NCBI RefSeq assembly: GCF_000246855.1
Contig: NC_016609.1
Coordinates: forward strand, 2,170,001-2,234,000
DNA: 64,000 bases
Source of the DNA: Niastella koreensis GR20-10
GTDB taxonomy: Bacteria; Bacteroidota; Bacteroidia; Chitinophagales; Chitinophagaceae
Direction of reading: 5' to 3'
Positions 52,264-62,700 of the stretch are shown piece by piece. The notes under the pieces are model-generated. The model saw only the letters and a program-made list of their open reading frames with translations, did no database searches and had not been told where the DNA came from. Within the stretch, counting starts at the first letter, position 1. Each line of letters begins with the position of its first letter. Made by a program: the position numbers and the translations under genes.

Positions 52264-53502
52264 ATGACCGACAAACAAATTACGAGTTATCCCAAGGAAA
52301 AGATAAACATTCTTCTACTTGAGAACATCTCTGACACGGCTGTTAAATTCTTTAAAGACAATGGTTACACATCCGTTAAAAAAGTAACGGGGGCATTAAG
52401 TGAAGAAGACCTGATTAAGGAAGTGAAGGACGTGCATTTGCTGGGTATCCGATCCAAAACGCAGATCACGCCGCGTGTACTGGATGCTGCAAAGAAACTT
52501 CAGGCTATCGGTTGCTTTTGTATTGGTGTTAATCAGGTTGATCTAAAATATGCTAAACAACAGGGTGTTGCGGTGTTCAATGCGCCGTATTCCAACACCC
52601 GTTCGGTAGCAGAGCTGGTTATTGGTCTGTCAATTTTGTTGATCAGACGCATTGTAGATAAGAACAAAGCCGCCCATGAAGGCGTATGGATGAAAGAAGC
52701 GAAGGGTAGTTATGAAATGCGTGGCAAAACCCTGGGGATAATCGGGTATGGGAATATCGGCACCCAGGTAAGCATTCTGGCCGAAGCCATGGGGATGCAT
52801 GTTATCTTCTACGATACCATTACCAAGCTGCCGCTGGGTAATGCCATTGCCAAGAAAACCCTGAAAGAAGTGGTAAGCCAGGCAGATATTATAACGCTGC
52901 ATGTACCCGAAACGCCCGCTACCAAAAACATGATCAACAAGAACGTGATCAAGAACTTTAAAAAGGGTTCTATTCTTATAAACTATGCCCGTGGCGAAGT
53001 AGTTGAACTGGATGCACTGGCCAGGGCGTTGGAAGAAAAACAACTGAGCGGCGCCGCAGTGGATGTGTATCCCTGGGAGCCTGAAAAGAACGGCGACAAA
53101 TTCTCTACCCCGTTACAGGGTTTAAGCAACGTGATCCTGACCCCGCACATAGGTGGTTCTACCGAAGAGGCGCAGGAAAACATTGGGGAAGATGTAAGTA
53201 ATAAACTGTACCAGTACCTGGAGCATGGCACCAGCATTGGTTCGCACACCGTGCCTACCTTAAGCCTGCCGCTGCAAGAGGGTGTACATCGCATTCTGCA
53301 TATTCACCGCAACGTGCCAGGGGTGCTTTCAGCCATCAACACTACCTTGTCGAACGCCAAGATCAACATCCTGGGCCAGTACCTGAAAACAAATGATGAA
53401 ATAGGGTATGTGGTGCTTGACATCGATAAGAAGTTATCGAACACAGCGATGCAGTTGTTGAAAGAGGTGAAGGATACTATTAAGGTGAGATTGCTGTATT
53501 AA
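52264..53502 (+). CDS. serA: D-3-phosphoglycerate dehydrogenase
   Basis: The 412-residue enzyme catalyses the first step of serine synthesis, oxidising 3-phosphoglycerate with NAD. Visible: GIRSKTQIT (substrate), the NAD motif GKTLGIIGYGNIGTQ, Arg in NYARGEVVE, the catalytic Glu-x and His in TPHIGGSTEEA, and a C-terminal ACT regulatory domain (NVPGVLSAINTTLSNAKINI, then ILGQYLKTNDEIGYVVLDI). It is a medium-length SerA with one ACT domain, hence probably inhibited by L-serine. Monocistronic, with a promoter at 52214 and a terminator at 53525. Confidence 0.95.
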   Translation: MTDKQITSYPKEKINILLLENISDTAVKFFKDNGYTSVKKVTGALSEEDLIKEVKDVHLLGIRSKTQITPRVLDAAKKLQAIGCFCIGVNQVDLKYAKQQGVAVFNAPYSNTRSVAELVIGLSILLIRRIVDKNKAAHEGVWMKEAKGSYEMRGKTLGIIGYGNIGTQVSILAEAMGMHVIFYDTITKLPLGNAIAKKTLKEVVSQADIITLHVPETPATKNMINKNVIKNFKKGSILINYARGEVVELDALARALEEKQLSGAAVDVYPWEPEKNGDKFSTPLQGLSNVILTPHIGGSTEEAQENIGEDVSNKLYQYLEHGTSIGSHTVPTLSLPLQEGVHRILHIHRNVPGVLSAINTTLSNAKINILGQYLKTNDEIGYVVLDIDKKLSNTAMQLLKEVKDTIKVRLLY

Positions 53503-53524
53503 TAGCATTGTACTATATATGAAG

Positions 53525-53559
53525 CGGATCGTTCTGAAAAGGGCGATCCGTTTTTTTTT
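53525..53559 (+). terminator. serA terminator
   Basis: Stem CGGATCG / CGATCCG with a 12-base loop and a run of nine T, beginning 23 bases after the stop. Confidence 0.88.
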
Positions 53560-53564
53560 GTCGT

Positions 53565-53605
53565 AAATCGGCAAACGGCAGACGAACTGTGAACTACGAA
53601 GTCGC
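53565..53605. repeat. Stuttering degenerate repeats
   Basis: AATCGGCAAACGGCAGACG followed by AACTGTGAACTACGAAG repeats reworded units as seen at 46975-47005; non-coding. Confidence 0.5.
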
Positions 53606-53639
53606 AAACAGCCCCTTAAATTGTCCGTAATACACCCCG

Positions 53640-53667
53640 TTGATGCTGTTTTTTGATTCTAGCTTTG
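53640..53667 (+). promoter_or_regulatory. Promoter of the DoxX-like gene
   Basis: TTG at 53640-53642 and TAGCTTTG (perfect TAnnTTTG) at 53660-53667 with 17 bases between. It lies 57 bases before the ATG at 53724, so the longer start at 53640 would fall on the promoter and is rejected. Confidence 0.7.
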
Positions 53668-53723
53668 TTTCAACAAATCAACAAAAACAAAAAACAAATA
53701 CTCAACTACTAAATCACATTGTT

Positions 53724-54128
53724 ATGAAAAAGACTAACATTTTCTACTGGGTGTTTACCGGTTTATTGGCTTTCCTGATGCTGGGTTCGGCTATACCTGA
53801 TATTATAAGTCATCCGGTTGCCATCAAAGGCATGCATGAAGACCTGGGGTATCCGGTATACTTTATCCCTTTTATTGGCATAGCTAAGTTCTTAGGTGTG
53901 GTGGCCATTCTTACCCCGGGATTTCACCGGTTAAAAGAATGGGCCTATGCAGGCTTCACATTTGACCTGATCGGCGCCACTTATTCTATCTTCATGGCTG
54001 GTAAACCTGACTGGGTGTTTAATATTATTCCTTTGGCTTTATTGGCGGTGGCGTATATGTTCTATCAGAAAAGAAGAAAGTTGCAACAGGAAAGGAACGT
54101 TGATCTTACAAGAATAGCTGTTGCTTAG
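53724..54128 (+). CDS. DoxX-like membrane protein
   Basis: 134 residues with four hydrophobic helices: FYWVFTGLLAFLMLGSAIPD, YFIPFIGIAKFLGVVAILTP, WAYAGFTFDLIGATYSIFMA and WVFNIIPLALLAVAYMFY, plus a Lys/Arg-rich tail (YQKRRKLQQERN). The layout and the G-x-x-K in the second helix fit the DoxX/DUF4870-like family of small inner-membrane proteins linked to redox or quinone processes. Start chosen from the promoter position. Confidence 0.8.
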   Translation: MKKTNIFYWVFTGLLAFLMLGSAIPDIISHPVAIKGMHEDLGYPVYFIPFIGIAKFLGVVAILTPGFHRLKEWAYAGFTFDLIGATYSIFMAGKPDWVFNIIPLALLAVAYMFYQKRRKLQQERNVDLTRIAVA

Positions 54129-54148
54129 TAATTCCAGGTGTAGCCATG

Positions 54149-54188
54149 AAAAAAGAATGCCTAACGCAGGGTGCAACCAGCGTTAGGC
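54149..54188 (-). terminator. Terminator of the DUF5916 gene
   Basis: Perfect 9-base stem GCCTAACGC / GCGTTAGGC with a 12-base loop, followed on the minus strand by ATTCTTTTTT. It lies 24 bases after the stop. Confidence 0.75.
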
Positions 54189-54211
54189 GTTCGGCGTTTA
54201 GCGTTCAGCTG

Positions 54212-56893
54212 TTATTTCAAAAAACGATAGGTCCACTTTACCAGAAATATATTTCTGGCGGCATTGTGATCAAACGCGTTCGTCCATAAACTTTTTGAGA
54301 TGCCTACATTGTTGTCCAGATCGGCATCGGCGTCGGGCGTATTGCTTTGCGACCACACCACGTAAAGCTCTGAACCGCGTTTGTATTCCCAGCGCATTAC
54401 AAAGTTGGAGCGGAACTGCACAAAGTTGAAATCTGGTTTATCGAAGGTGTAATCCACAATACCATCCTTTTGCTCATCTACCTGGTAAACACCATTCACT
54501 TCTTTTACTTCGCCATTATTAAACGGATGAAAACGGTCGTTGTAGTTTTTTGCCATAGGATTTGATACGTAGGCAAAATGATTGTACACCGGCCGGTTCA
54601 AATAAGGTTGCCCGTAGTATTGTATGGTAAGGTCGGGCGTAATGTTATACGTTAACCGCGCGGTAAATCGCAGGGTGTGTTGTTTTACTTCACTTACAAT
54701 GGTGCGGGTAGTGTTGTTGTAAGTAACGTTGTCCACAAACTGGTCCTGGCGGCGCCAGTTGTAGGAATAGCTGCCGGCCAAACTAAGCCGCAGCGAATTC
54801 ATGGGCTGAAAATAGAGCGTAAGATCCACGCCATTGTACCGGGTGGTATTGCCAAATCCCCATTGGTTGTAGATGCTCAGGTACGCGTAGATTTTTTTCC
54901 GGTAGTCGGTATTTACATAGGCATTATGTGAAATATTACCCGGGTTGCGGATGGCTGTTGTACCGCGTAACGCGTTGTTTGAAACATCGTATACAGCGGT
55001 GGTGGCGCCGGTACCTATCTGCCAGTTATTTTTAAAGGAAGCATGTGAGTTAAAGTTAAAGGACTGGTTCATGAATTTGCCGCTGTAATCCCACTTCGAC
55101 CAATGGTTATAATTCAACCGGGCCCAGCGAAAGAACAGGAACGATTTTGGCCAGTGAAAACCTGCCCAGGTAAAATGGTTGATCTCATTGGCGGTGAGCA
55201 TAAAACCAATATCGTTCAACTCCAGTTCGGGCGAACGCAGGGTAACACCGGTTTCAAATTTAAACAGCCGGCCATGCCTGCCCGATTTACCACCTATTTT
55301 TCCAAAACGAAAGGTGCCGCCTGTTCCGGTTAATGAGGTGCGGTTGCTGTCTACCGCCAGGTTACGCGCATCGATGCGTTGAAACAGGTGTTCAAAGGCG
55401 GTTTGCGTATTGGTGATAGCAGCCTGTGTGCCCTGTACTTCACTAAAGATCATATTGCCGCGAATGTACCAGGTACGGTTCTTCCAGGTATGAAAGAAAT
55501 CGAGCCCGCCGGAATAGGCCTGGCGATGTAACAGATCGTTCAATCCGCCATCGCGGTTAACAGCGGTTATGATGCCGCCAAAAATGGTTTTGCCGCCATT
55601 GATATCCTTTTGCAGCCTGCCCACAAAATAGCTGGTCAGCGGTTCTACCAGCACTTTTCTTTTCTCCCCATTGTCATCGATGGTAGCCGTTTCTTTTTGG
55701 GTAATGCTTTCCAGTACACCAATGCTCCAGCCTTTGCGGGTTTTGCCGCTGAATTTGGCGGCGCCCAGGATGGAGGTATTCTGAGGCATTTTCAGGTATT
55801 CATTATCGTTTATATCGGGCGTGTAATGCGGTGAACTGCCGATACGCCGTGAATAAAAAAGCAGGTCTGAATCGTAATCGCCCCCCGCTTCGGAACCGGT
55901 TAACTGGTAATCGAAAATATTCCGGCTTTCCATAAAGAAGGGCCGGCGTTCTTCAAAGAAATTCTGAAAACCGTCGATACGTACCTGGGAGGGATCGGCT
56001 TCCACCTGCCCGAAATCGGGGTTTACGGTAAAGTCGAGAATAAGGTCGTTGGTAACGGCGTACTTGCCATCGACCCCGCCGGTTAATTTCCTGTCGAACC
56101 CTTTGGCAAACGGGTTGCCTTCTTCCTTTTTGTATTTATCGGCCTGTACGGTTACATACGGGGCAATTTCTACCTGGCGGTGCATGGGAATATTTTTCAA
56201 CCCCTTCAGTTCGCCAAAACGGCTTACCCAAACGCCGGAGTTCTGCGGAATGTATTGCCAGCACGATCTTTCTTCCTTGCGAAAAATACGCCGCGTAACC
56301 TGGATGCCCCAGGTCTTGTCTACCTCATTGCCATAACGGAGCTGGCTGAACGGGATCTTTACTTCAGCCGTCCAACCGGTTTTATCAATATGGGTTTTTG
56401 AAAACCAGATGGGGTTCCAGTTGGCATCCCAGTTGTTACCGTTATTGGATACAAACTCATCGCCACGGACGCCCGAGACCGATAGGGTGAATGAAAAAGC
56501 GGTACGCTGGTCGTGGTAACTGTCGATATTTATCTCCACCCAATCGCCGGGAAACTGGTCGCGGCGGTCCATCCATTTTATAATTGAATCGGGATATTTA
56601 TCAATACAGTGGTAGGCGATGTACAGGTATTTTTCGTCGTACAGGATCTTGAACTCGGTAGGCTGGTGGGGCGCTTTGCCTTCGTTGGGCTGCCATTGGG
56701 TAAAGTCACCCGTCCAGGCAACCGAATTCCAGGCATCTTCGCTGGGGATGCCATCTAACAGAATATTGCCTTGTATGTGCTGGGTAGTATAGGATCTCCT
56801 TGCCACCGTTGTATCGGTGGTTTGACTCATGGCGGTTGTAGTGAAACATGTGACTGCAAAACAGATTAGCAAAAGCAGTTTGCTCGGGTTCAT
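54212..56893 (-). CDS. DUF5916 outer-membrane protein with CBM9-like domain
   Basis: Signal peptide of about 24 residues. Residues 35-230 form a CBM9-like sugar-binding fold (LLDGIPSEDAWNSVAWTGDF, YLYIAYHCIDKYPD). Residues about 230-893 are the DUF5916 part, beta-rich with alternating aromatic residues (e.g. GKTIFGGIITAVNRDGG) and ending in an aromatic strand (WTYRFLK), the mark of an outer-membrane barrel. It is usually found near carbohydrate or proteolytic systems in Bacteroidota; no such partner adjoins here. Confidence 0.88.
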   Translation of the reverse strand: MNPSKLLLLICFAVTCFTTTAMSQTTDTTVARRSYTTQHIQGNILLDGIPSEDAWNSVAWTGDFTQWQPNEGKAPHQPTEFKILYDEKYLYIAYHCIDKYPDSIIKWMDRRDQFPGDWVEINIDSYHDQRTAFSFTLSVSGVRGDEFVSNNGNNWDANWNPIWFSKTHIDKTGWTAEVKIPFSQLRYGNEVDKTWGIQVTRRIFRKEERSCWQYIPQNSGVWVSRFGELKGLKNIPMHRQVEIAPYVTVQADKYKKEEGNPFAKGFDRKLTGGVDGKYAVTNDLILDFTVNPDFGQVEADPSQVRIDGFQNFFEERRPFFMESRNIFDYQLTGSEAGGDYDSDLLFYSRRIGSSPHYTPDINDNEYLKMPQNTSILGAAKFSGKTRKGWSIGVLESITQKETATIDDNGEKRKVLVEPLTSYFVGRLQKDINGGKTIFGGIITAVNRDGGLNDLLHRQAYSGGLDFFHTWKNRTWYIRGNMIFSEVQGTQAAITNTQTAFEHLFQRIDARNLAVDSNRTSLTGTGGTFRFGKIGGKSGRHGRLFKFETGVTLRSPELELNDIGFMLTANEINHFTWAGFHWPKSFLFFRWARLNYNHWSKWDYSGKFMNQSFNFNSHASFKNNWQIGTGATTAVYDVSNNALRGTTAIRNPGNISHNAYVNTDYRKKIYAYLSIYNQWGFGNTTRYNGVDLTLYFQPMNSLRLSLAGSYSYNWRRQDQFVDNVTYNNTTRTIVSEVKQHTLRFTARLTYNITPDLTIQYYGQPYLNRPVYNHFAYVSNPMAKNYNDRFHPFNNGEVKEVNGVYQVDEQKDGIVDYTFDKPDFNFVQFRSNFVMRWEYKRGSELYVVWSQSNTPDADADLDNNVGISKSLWTNAFDHNAARNIFLVKWTYRFLK

Positions 56894-57194
56894 ATCTCAA
56901 TTCTACCAATTCTCCTTTTTTTGCCCCTGTTAAAGTATAGCAGCGGTAATTTAAGGAAAACGAGCAACGAGGCTATCGCTGTGGCAATCTAAGAGAAATG
57001 CAATTCGCTACAGGTTATGAAAATGTACCATTTTAAGGATGGGCGGAAAACCAATTAGCTAATGTGATAATATGCTAATTGGCTAATGCCTTCAGGGCGG
57101 CCCTTCTAACCCGAATTACCGGGCATTTGTCCTTTATCATATTAGCACATTGAATTAACGCATTGTTACTTAAATTTAAATAAAACTTGCCTGT
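56894..57194. repeat. Intergenic with degenerate AT repeats
   Basis: 57045-57085 repeats reworded units (TTAGCTAATGTGATAATATG, then CTAATTGGCTAATGCC) as in other intergenic regions here. The rest is the divergent upstream region of two genes; no clear TAnnTTTG box was found. Confidence 0.45.
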
Positions 57195-58310
57195 ATGAAT
57201 TCCCGTCGAAACTTTCTGCAAAAGCTGGCGGCATCGGTAATTACGTTTCCCTTGCTGTCGGCAGAAGCCATTTCCGCTATAGAATATGCCGATGCAAAAA
57301 TTGATGATGGTCCGCCTTTACGAGTGGCAATTATGGGCCTTGGCAGTTATGGCACCCGCGTGGCGGAGGCCATGAAAGATTGTAAACGGGCCCGCCTGGT
57401 AGGAGTGGTGAGCGGTACACCCGCCAAGATCACCAACTGGCAAACAAAGTATAATATTCCTGAAAAAAACTGTTACAACTACGAAACCTTCGATGCGATA
57501 AAAAGCAACCCCGACATAGATGTGGTGTATGTGACTACGCCTAACGGACTGCACCACGATAATGTGATTCGCGCCGCCAAAGCGGGTAAGCATGTTATTT
57601 GTGAAAAGCCAATGGCATTGAATGCAAAAGAAGGGCAGGAGATGGTAGACGCCTGTAAAAAGGCCAATGTAAAACTGCTGGTGGGCTATCGCATGCATTT
57701 TGAACCCAAGACCCTCGAGATCATCCGGATGCGTAAAGATGGCGAACTGGGCAAGGTCCTGTTCTTCCAGGGGCTGAGTGGTTTTACCATTGGCGATCCC
57801 ACACAATGGCGGTTGAACAAAGCACTGGCCGGCGGCGGTTCAATGATGGACATCGGCATTTACTCCATTAATGGTGCGCGTTATATGATCGGGGAAGAAC
57901 CCATTTGGGTAACAGCGGAGGAAACCAAAACCAATACCCAGAAATTTAAACCGGGGGTAGATGAGACCATTCAGTTTCAACTGGGTTTTCCCGGTGGGGC
58001 AGTAGCATCCTGCTTAAGTACGTATAATATGAATAACCTCGATCGTTTCTTTTTAAATGCCGAGAAAGGTTATGCCGAATTATGGCCAGCTACCGGTTAC
58101 GGACCTATTAAAGGACGTACCAGCAAAGGCGAATTAACGCAACCGCATATCACGCATCAAACGGTGCAAATGGATGAGATGGCCGGTATTATCCTGGATG
58201 GCAAACAGCCTATTGTACCGGTTGATGGCGAAGAGGCCATGCGCGATCTCAGAATCATCGATGCTATTTACAAGGCGGCCAGTACCGGTAAACGGGTGGA
58301 ATTGAGGTAG
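57195..58310 (+). CDS. Gfo/Idh/MocA-family oxidoreductase with twin-arginine signal
   Basis: Starts with a Tat-like signal (SRRNFLQKLAASVITFPLLS), so it is probably exported folded to the periplasm. Domain: Rossmann GLGSYGTR (residues about 49-56), substrate lysine in EKPMAL (138-143), and the C-terminal beta-sheet domain with GGGSMMDIGIYSINGARYM. It oxidises a sugar or inositol using NAD(P), bound before export or assembled in the periplasm. Neighbouring genes do not reveal the substrate. Confidence 0.9.
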   Translation: MNSRRNFLQKLAASVITFPLLSAEAISAIEYADAKIDDGPPLRVAIMGLGSYGTRVAEAMKDCKRARLVGVVSGTPAKITNWQTKYNIPEKNCYNYETFDAIKSNPDIDVVYVTTPNGLHHDNVIRAAKAGKHVICEKPMALNAKEGQEMVDACKKANVKLLVGYRMHFEPKTLEIIRMRKDGELGKVLFFQGLSGFTIGDPTQWRLNKALAGGGSMMDIGIYSINGARYMIGEEPIWVTAEETKTNTQKFKPGVDETIQFQLGFPGGAVASCLSTYNMNNLDRFFLNAEKGYAELWPATGYGPIKGRTSKGELTQPHITHQTVQMDEMAGIILDGKQPIVPVDGEEAMRDLRIIDAIYKAASTGKRVELR

Positions 58311-58366
58311 GTTGATAGGTTGACAAGTTAACCCTTTAACCAGGCTGGTTTTTACATGCGGATTGC

Positions 58367-59023
58367 TTACACATTTCCAGGATTCTTCCAGCCCTTCAAT
58401 AACCTGTCGAGGGTGTCGGCAACTCGTTTCTCACGGGTTTCAGCGCGTTTGGCGGTAATTATCCATTCCACATATTCTTTTTTGTGGGAGTAGGGAAGCG
58501 ATTCAAAGTAAGTACCGGCTTTTTTGTTTTTCGAGAGCACTGCCTGCAGGTCATCGGGCAGGCGAACTGTCTTTTTTTGCGGATCTACGTAATCGAGGAT
58601 AGGCCGTTCAGTTGGTTTGGCGGCTTTCTTTTTATCGGTTTCCGTTTTCAGCCGAAAGGCAAATGCCGACCAGGTTTCGTTAAAAGAAACCAACGTGATC
58701 CAGTGGACATTTGGCTGCTTCAACAGGTTTTCCCATCCTTTGTCGCGGGTAAGGTCGGTTTGCAGGGAAGAGGTGCCCTTAGGATAGTAACACCAGCAAA
58801 GCACGTCGGCCGTTACCTGGGGCATTACTTTGGGCAGCTCTTTATCGAGCTGGGCTTTATTGAGGATGAACCAGTGAATTTGCTGAAAGTTCTTTGCGGT
58901 AGCGGAAATGGACACATCATCGGGGAGGGGATCGAGCTCCTTTTTAAAATCGGCCGGTGCGTTGATGGTGCGCAGGGAGAAGCCTTCCTTTATTTTTAGT
59001 TTTTGAGCCAGCGATGTAGCCAT
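58367..59023 (-). CDS. YdeI/OmpD-associated-like protein
   Basis: Residues 5-120 form a beta-rich domain (FILNKAQLDKELPKVMPQ), followed by a C-terminal YdeI-like helical domain with LDYVDPQKKTVRLPDDL and SLPYSHKKEYVEWIITAKR plus R-x-x-R at the end. Cytoplasmic, no signal. Family function is unknown. It precedes the Cdd1-like gene by 45 bases on the same strand. Confidence 0.8.
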   Translation of the reverse strand: MATSLAQKLKIKEGFSLRTINAPADFKKELDPLPDDVSISATAKNFQQIHWFILNKAQLDKELPKVMPQVTADVLCWCYYPKGTSSLQTDLTRDKGWENLLKQPNVHWITLVSFNETWSAFAFRLKTETDKKKAAKPTERPILDYVDPQKKTVRLPDDLQAVLSKNKKAGTYFESLPYSHKKEYVEWIITAKRAETREKRVADTLDRLLKGWKNPGNV

Positions 59024-59067
59024 GGTAATGGTTTGAAGCTAAGATAGCATAATGCCGGAGGAGTTGG

Positions 59068-59349
59068 TTATTGAGAATTGCTGTCTTTCCAGTTCCACCA
59101 TTTCAGTTTCTCGCGGTCCTGGTCGTTTGCAGGCGTTTCCGCAAAATAAACGGCGCACCGGAAAACGTACAACAGGCACCTGTCCTGCACGCAGCCTGCG
59201 AACTGGTTAGAGCGGTCGTACAATAATAGTGGGTCTTTCCCTTTCAGATCGTCGATGCTTCTGATACCGATATTAAGCAGGTCGGCGGCGATGGATTTGC
59301 CTACGCCAGGTATTTTGGAAAGTTCTTTTATTGTTTGAGTGGCTGTCAT
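59068..59349 (-). CDS. Helix-hairpin-helix 'pathogenicity locus' (Cdd1-like) protein
   Basis: 93 residues with a helix-hairpin-helix (LSKIPGVGKSIAADLLNIG, GIRSIDDLKGKDP) and a C-terminal part with LYDRSNQFAGCVQDRCLLYVFRCAVYFA, the Cdd1 pattern with its cysteines. HhH domains bind DNA non-specifically; the role of the family is unknown. Confidence 0.85.
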   Translation of the reverse strand: MTATQTIKELSKIPGVGKSIAADLLNIGIRSIDDLKGKDPLLLYDRSNQFAGCVQDRCLLYVFRCAVYFAETPANDQDREKLKWWNWKDSNSQ

Positions 59350-59414
59350 ACTTTCGGGTTGCTAAAGGTAGCATAACTGATAGTCAATTTTTTCTGAGAA
59401 TTTTTTCTCTATTT

Positions 59415-59445
59415 TTTGGTCAATTCAGAATTACGATTATCTTTG
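59415..59445 (+). promoter_or_regulatory. Promoter of tRNA-Leu
   Basis: TTTG (59415-59418) and TATCTTTG (59438-59445, perfect TAnnTTTG) with 19-base spacing, 45 bases upstream of the tRNA 5' end. This is the best example of the consensus in the window. Confidence 0.85.
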
Positions 59446-59490
59446 CAACCCGAAACGAAAAAGCTCTTAACAAAAAATAAAGATCTGAAT

Positions 59491-59574
59491 GCCCAGGTGG
59501 CGAAATTGGTAGACGCACTGTGTTCAGGTCGCAGCGCTCGCAAGGGTGTGCTGGTTCGAATCCAGTCCTGGGCA
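59491..59574 (+). tRNA. tRNA-Leu (anticodon CAG)
   Basis: Complete 84-base tRNA of type II: acceptor GCCCAGG / CCTGGGC with A discriminator, D arm GGCGAAATTGGTAGACGC, anticodon stem CTGTG/CGCAG with loop TTCAGGT, long variable arm and T loop GTTCGAATC. CCA is not encoded. It has its own promoter and terminator. Confidence 0.95.
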
Positions 59575-59585
59575 CTTACTTTAGA

Positions 59586-59614
59586 AAGCCTTCCGGTAAA
59601 CGGGAGGCTTTTTT
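59586..59614 (+). terminator. tRNA-Leu terminator
   Basis: Stem AAGCCTTCCG / CGGGAGGCTT with a 5-base loop and T-run, 11 bases after the tRNA. Confidence 0.88.
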
Positions 59615-59780
59615 ATGGATAATTTTTTTTGAGATCAATTGGTAAGGATCAAGTCAAATTGTTGAGGGATTTGGTTGTCAAGCATAAATTTTCTGTAATC
59701 TGAATAAGAAGAAATTAATATCCCTTACACCTCTTGCAGATGCCCTGAAATGTATTGAAAGTGCATTACCAATTGCTTCG

Positions 59781-62700
59781 TTATTTTCTCAAATATTGTT
59801 TACGCTCATCGGCTGTCAAGGTCCTGGTTACGCGGCGATTGGCAATTTCTAACAATTCCTTACATGTGAGACAGGATTCACACCTGGTTAATTTAGCAAT
59901 GTCTCCTACTGTAGCAATAAATTTCCCATCCGGCGCAAAGGCCTTACCACGAATTAATCCGTTTAACTTTTCAACACTGCTCCCTGTAGAGGTACTCCAT
60001 ATTCCAGTTGTTCCATCCCAGTAACTGCTTGTGGCAATAAATCTTCCATCCCTGCTGAAAGTTACGCGGTCAATGCTATTTTTATGGGCCTTTATCTGTA
60101 CCAAAATTTTGGAAGTAAGAAGATCCCGGATTCTCGCCGTACCATCGTCGTCAGATGTGGCAATCAAACGATTGTCAGGGCTAAAATCAGCATCAGTTAA
60201 TATTCCATTATCGCCTCGTATAACCATAACAGGTTTCTCCGATCCGGTGATCCAGACACGAGCTGTATTGTCCGTCCCTGAAGTTATGATATATCGACTG
60301 TTGGAGCTAAAGCGGGCATGAATATTCCACCGATATGAATTATCATTTAAATTAAATGTATTTCCTCTTAATGTTGAAACCAGCGTTCCATTTGAAGATG
60401 ACCATAATTTTGCGGTAGTTCCGGATGTTGTAACAAAATATTTCCCATCAGGGCTAAACGAGATATCCTTTATGGCATCGGATATTCTTCTTTGCATTTT
60501 CTGCTGACCTGTTGCTATATCAATTATGGTCAGCGCTGTGTCAGCAATCAGTACACCCTTGTTATCCGGGCTCAACGCTAGTTTGCCATTTGGGTTAAGG
60601 TGCCCTTTCGTAAGCAATTTATTTTTTTGTACATCCCAAATATACCAGGAAGAAGGCCCGCTTCTGTTGTCATCTGTCGTAAGTAAAATTTTTCCATTAG
60701 CACTATATTCTACACTCTTTACTGAGCCTTTATGAATGAACTCAGAAACAATTTTTTGGGAAGCTATTTCCCATACACAGGCTTTATTGTCTTCATCGGC
60801 CGTGGCAACAAAACGGTTGTCAGGGCTAAAATCGATATTGAATACCGACCCGGTTGTAGGTAATAATATATTTGCTTTTTCATCCAGGACTTCCCAAATT
60901 TTTGATGTTCCATCTGCGCTTGAAGTAATTATTGAATGATCATCGGGGCTGAATTCCGCTTTATTAACAGGCCCCCCATGTCCATGATACTTAGTTATTA
61001 GTCTACCTGCTTTTTCCCATAAACAAGTTGTTCCATCTTTACTTGTAGTTACAACTAATTTTCCGTCATGGCTAAAAAGAGCATCAGTAACACCGGCGGT
61101 ATGACCAAGCATTGACGCAATTACCTCACCTGTACTTATATTCCAGATTTTGGCAGTGCCATCTTCACTAGATGCGATGACAGATTTACTATCGGGACTA
61201 AAAGATGCGCTGGTAATCCAATCGTGCTGACCCTTTAAAACGGATACCAGTTTTCCTGTTAAGGGATTCCAAACTTTTACATTTAACGACGGGTTAGAAA
61301 ATGTAAGTACAAACTTGCCATCGGGGCTAAATTCTGCACCAGATATCTGATTGTCTGTTTTTAATTCAGTTATTACTTTTCCAGATGCGATTTCCCAAAT
61401 GCATCCATCATCGATAAATTCATAACTTGCAAATAAATATTTATTGTCCGGGCTGAAACATAAATACGATGTATTACCATTGGGTGTTTGAAGTGTTAAT
61501 ACTTTTTTCCCGGTTAAAGGATTCCAAAGCTTTGTTTCCTTTCCTCCTGTCGCTACAAGTGAACCATCAGGGCTAAAAACAGCATAAGTTAATCGTTCAA
61601 AAAAATCCTTTTTTATTTCAGATACAGTTCGCCCTGTTTCGGCTTCCCATATATCTATATTTCCCTGTTCATTACGGGTAGCAATCAACCGGCCATTTCT
61701 GCTAAATATACCACCATTTAAACAAAGAGCTGTTCCTGGGTGTCTAGAAATCGCCTTGCCAGTTTGAGTTTCCCATATGCGAGCGGTATCACTGCTTATA
61801 GTTAATACCTGTTTTCCAGTAGGGCTAAAAAGACCACGCAATACCATCTCTTTTTTCCATCTCAAAGTGGTACGAACATGGGATTCTTTGAGCGATCTTC
61901 GCAATACGTCTTCTGCAATCGCGAGGGGTAATGGAGTTACTTTGACGGCTTCGCGTGCCAGTAATATACTTAGTTCCGGATCCTCATTGAGTTGTGCGTT
62001 TGCGTTCATAGCCAACTCCTCGGCTTCAGCAATTTTAATTCTTTCCTCAGCGAGTAGTTGCTGTTTCTTGGCTTGCTCCGCATTTTCCAGTGCCAGCGTT
62101 TCCTGCTCTTTTGCCTTTGCTGCGTTCTCGAAGGCTTCTTTTGTTTTCGCCTCCAGAGATTTTTGTTCAACAATTAATCTTTCATTGGATTTTTGTAATG
62201 AATCGCTTCTGGCTTTCAAGGTTTCTGTTTGCGCTAAGACTACTTTCTTTTGCGCTCTGGCATCCATTGTTTGGAAAAAAGCGAAAATGGATGTTATTAG
62301 AATGGTGAGTGAGGTAACTGTAACCCATCTTCTCCTGATAACGTTTCTCTTAGTAAATGCATAAAAATTTTGTATTCCTTCATACACTTCAGGAGAAGGC
62401 AAGCCATTTGTTACGGCGCTCGCTGTTTCGTCCAGCCAAATCAAATCCCGCTCTTTAATAATTTTCCATGGCTCAGATTCCAGTCGCTCATGCGTAAATG
62501 CATTATTGATATTTATGGGAATTATAGGCCGCGATGTTTTGGCAAATTCTTTGAATTCAAGTTGAACGTACTTCCTATCCAAGGCTATCTCTGTGCCTAT
62601 TAACACAAGTGTTTTGCTAGCTTTAAGTGCGGACATTAAAACGCCATCTAAAGAGCCTCCTGGCGGAGCTTCCTTATTATCAATAAAACATGTATAGTCC

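Noticed and set aside
53640-53723. N-terminal extension of the DoxX-like protein
   Set aside because: The extension coincides with a TAnnTTTG promoter, so the start at 53724 is preferred.
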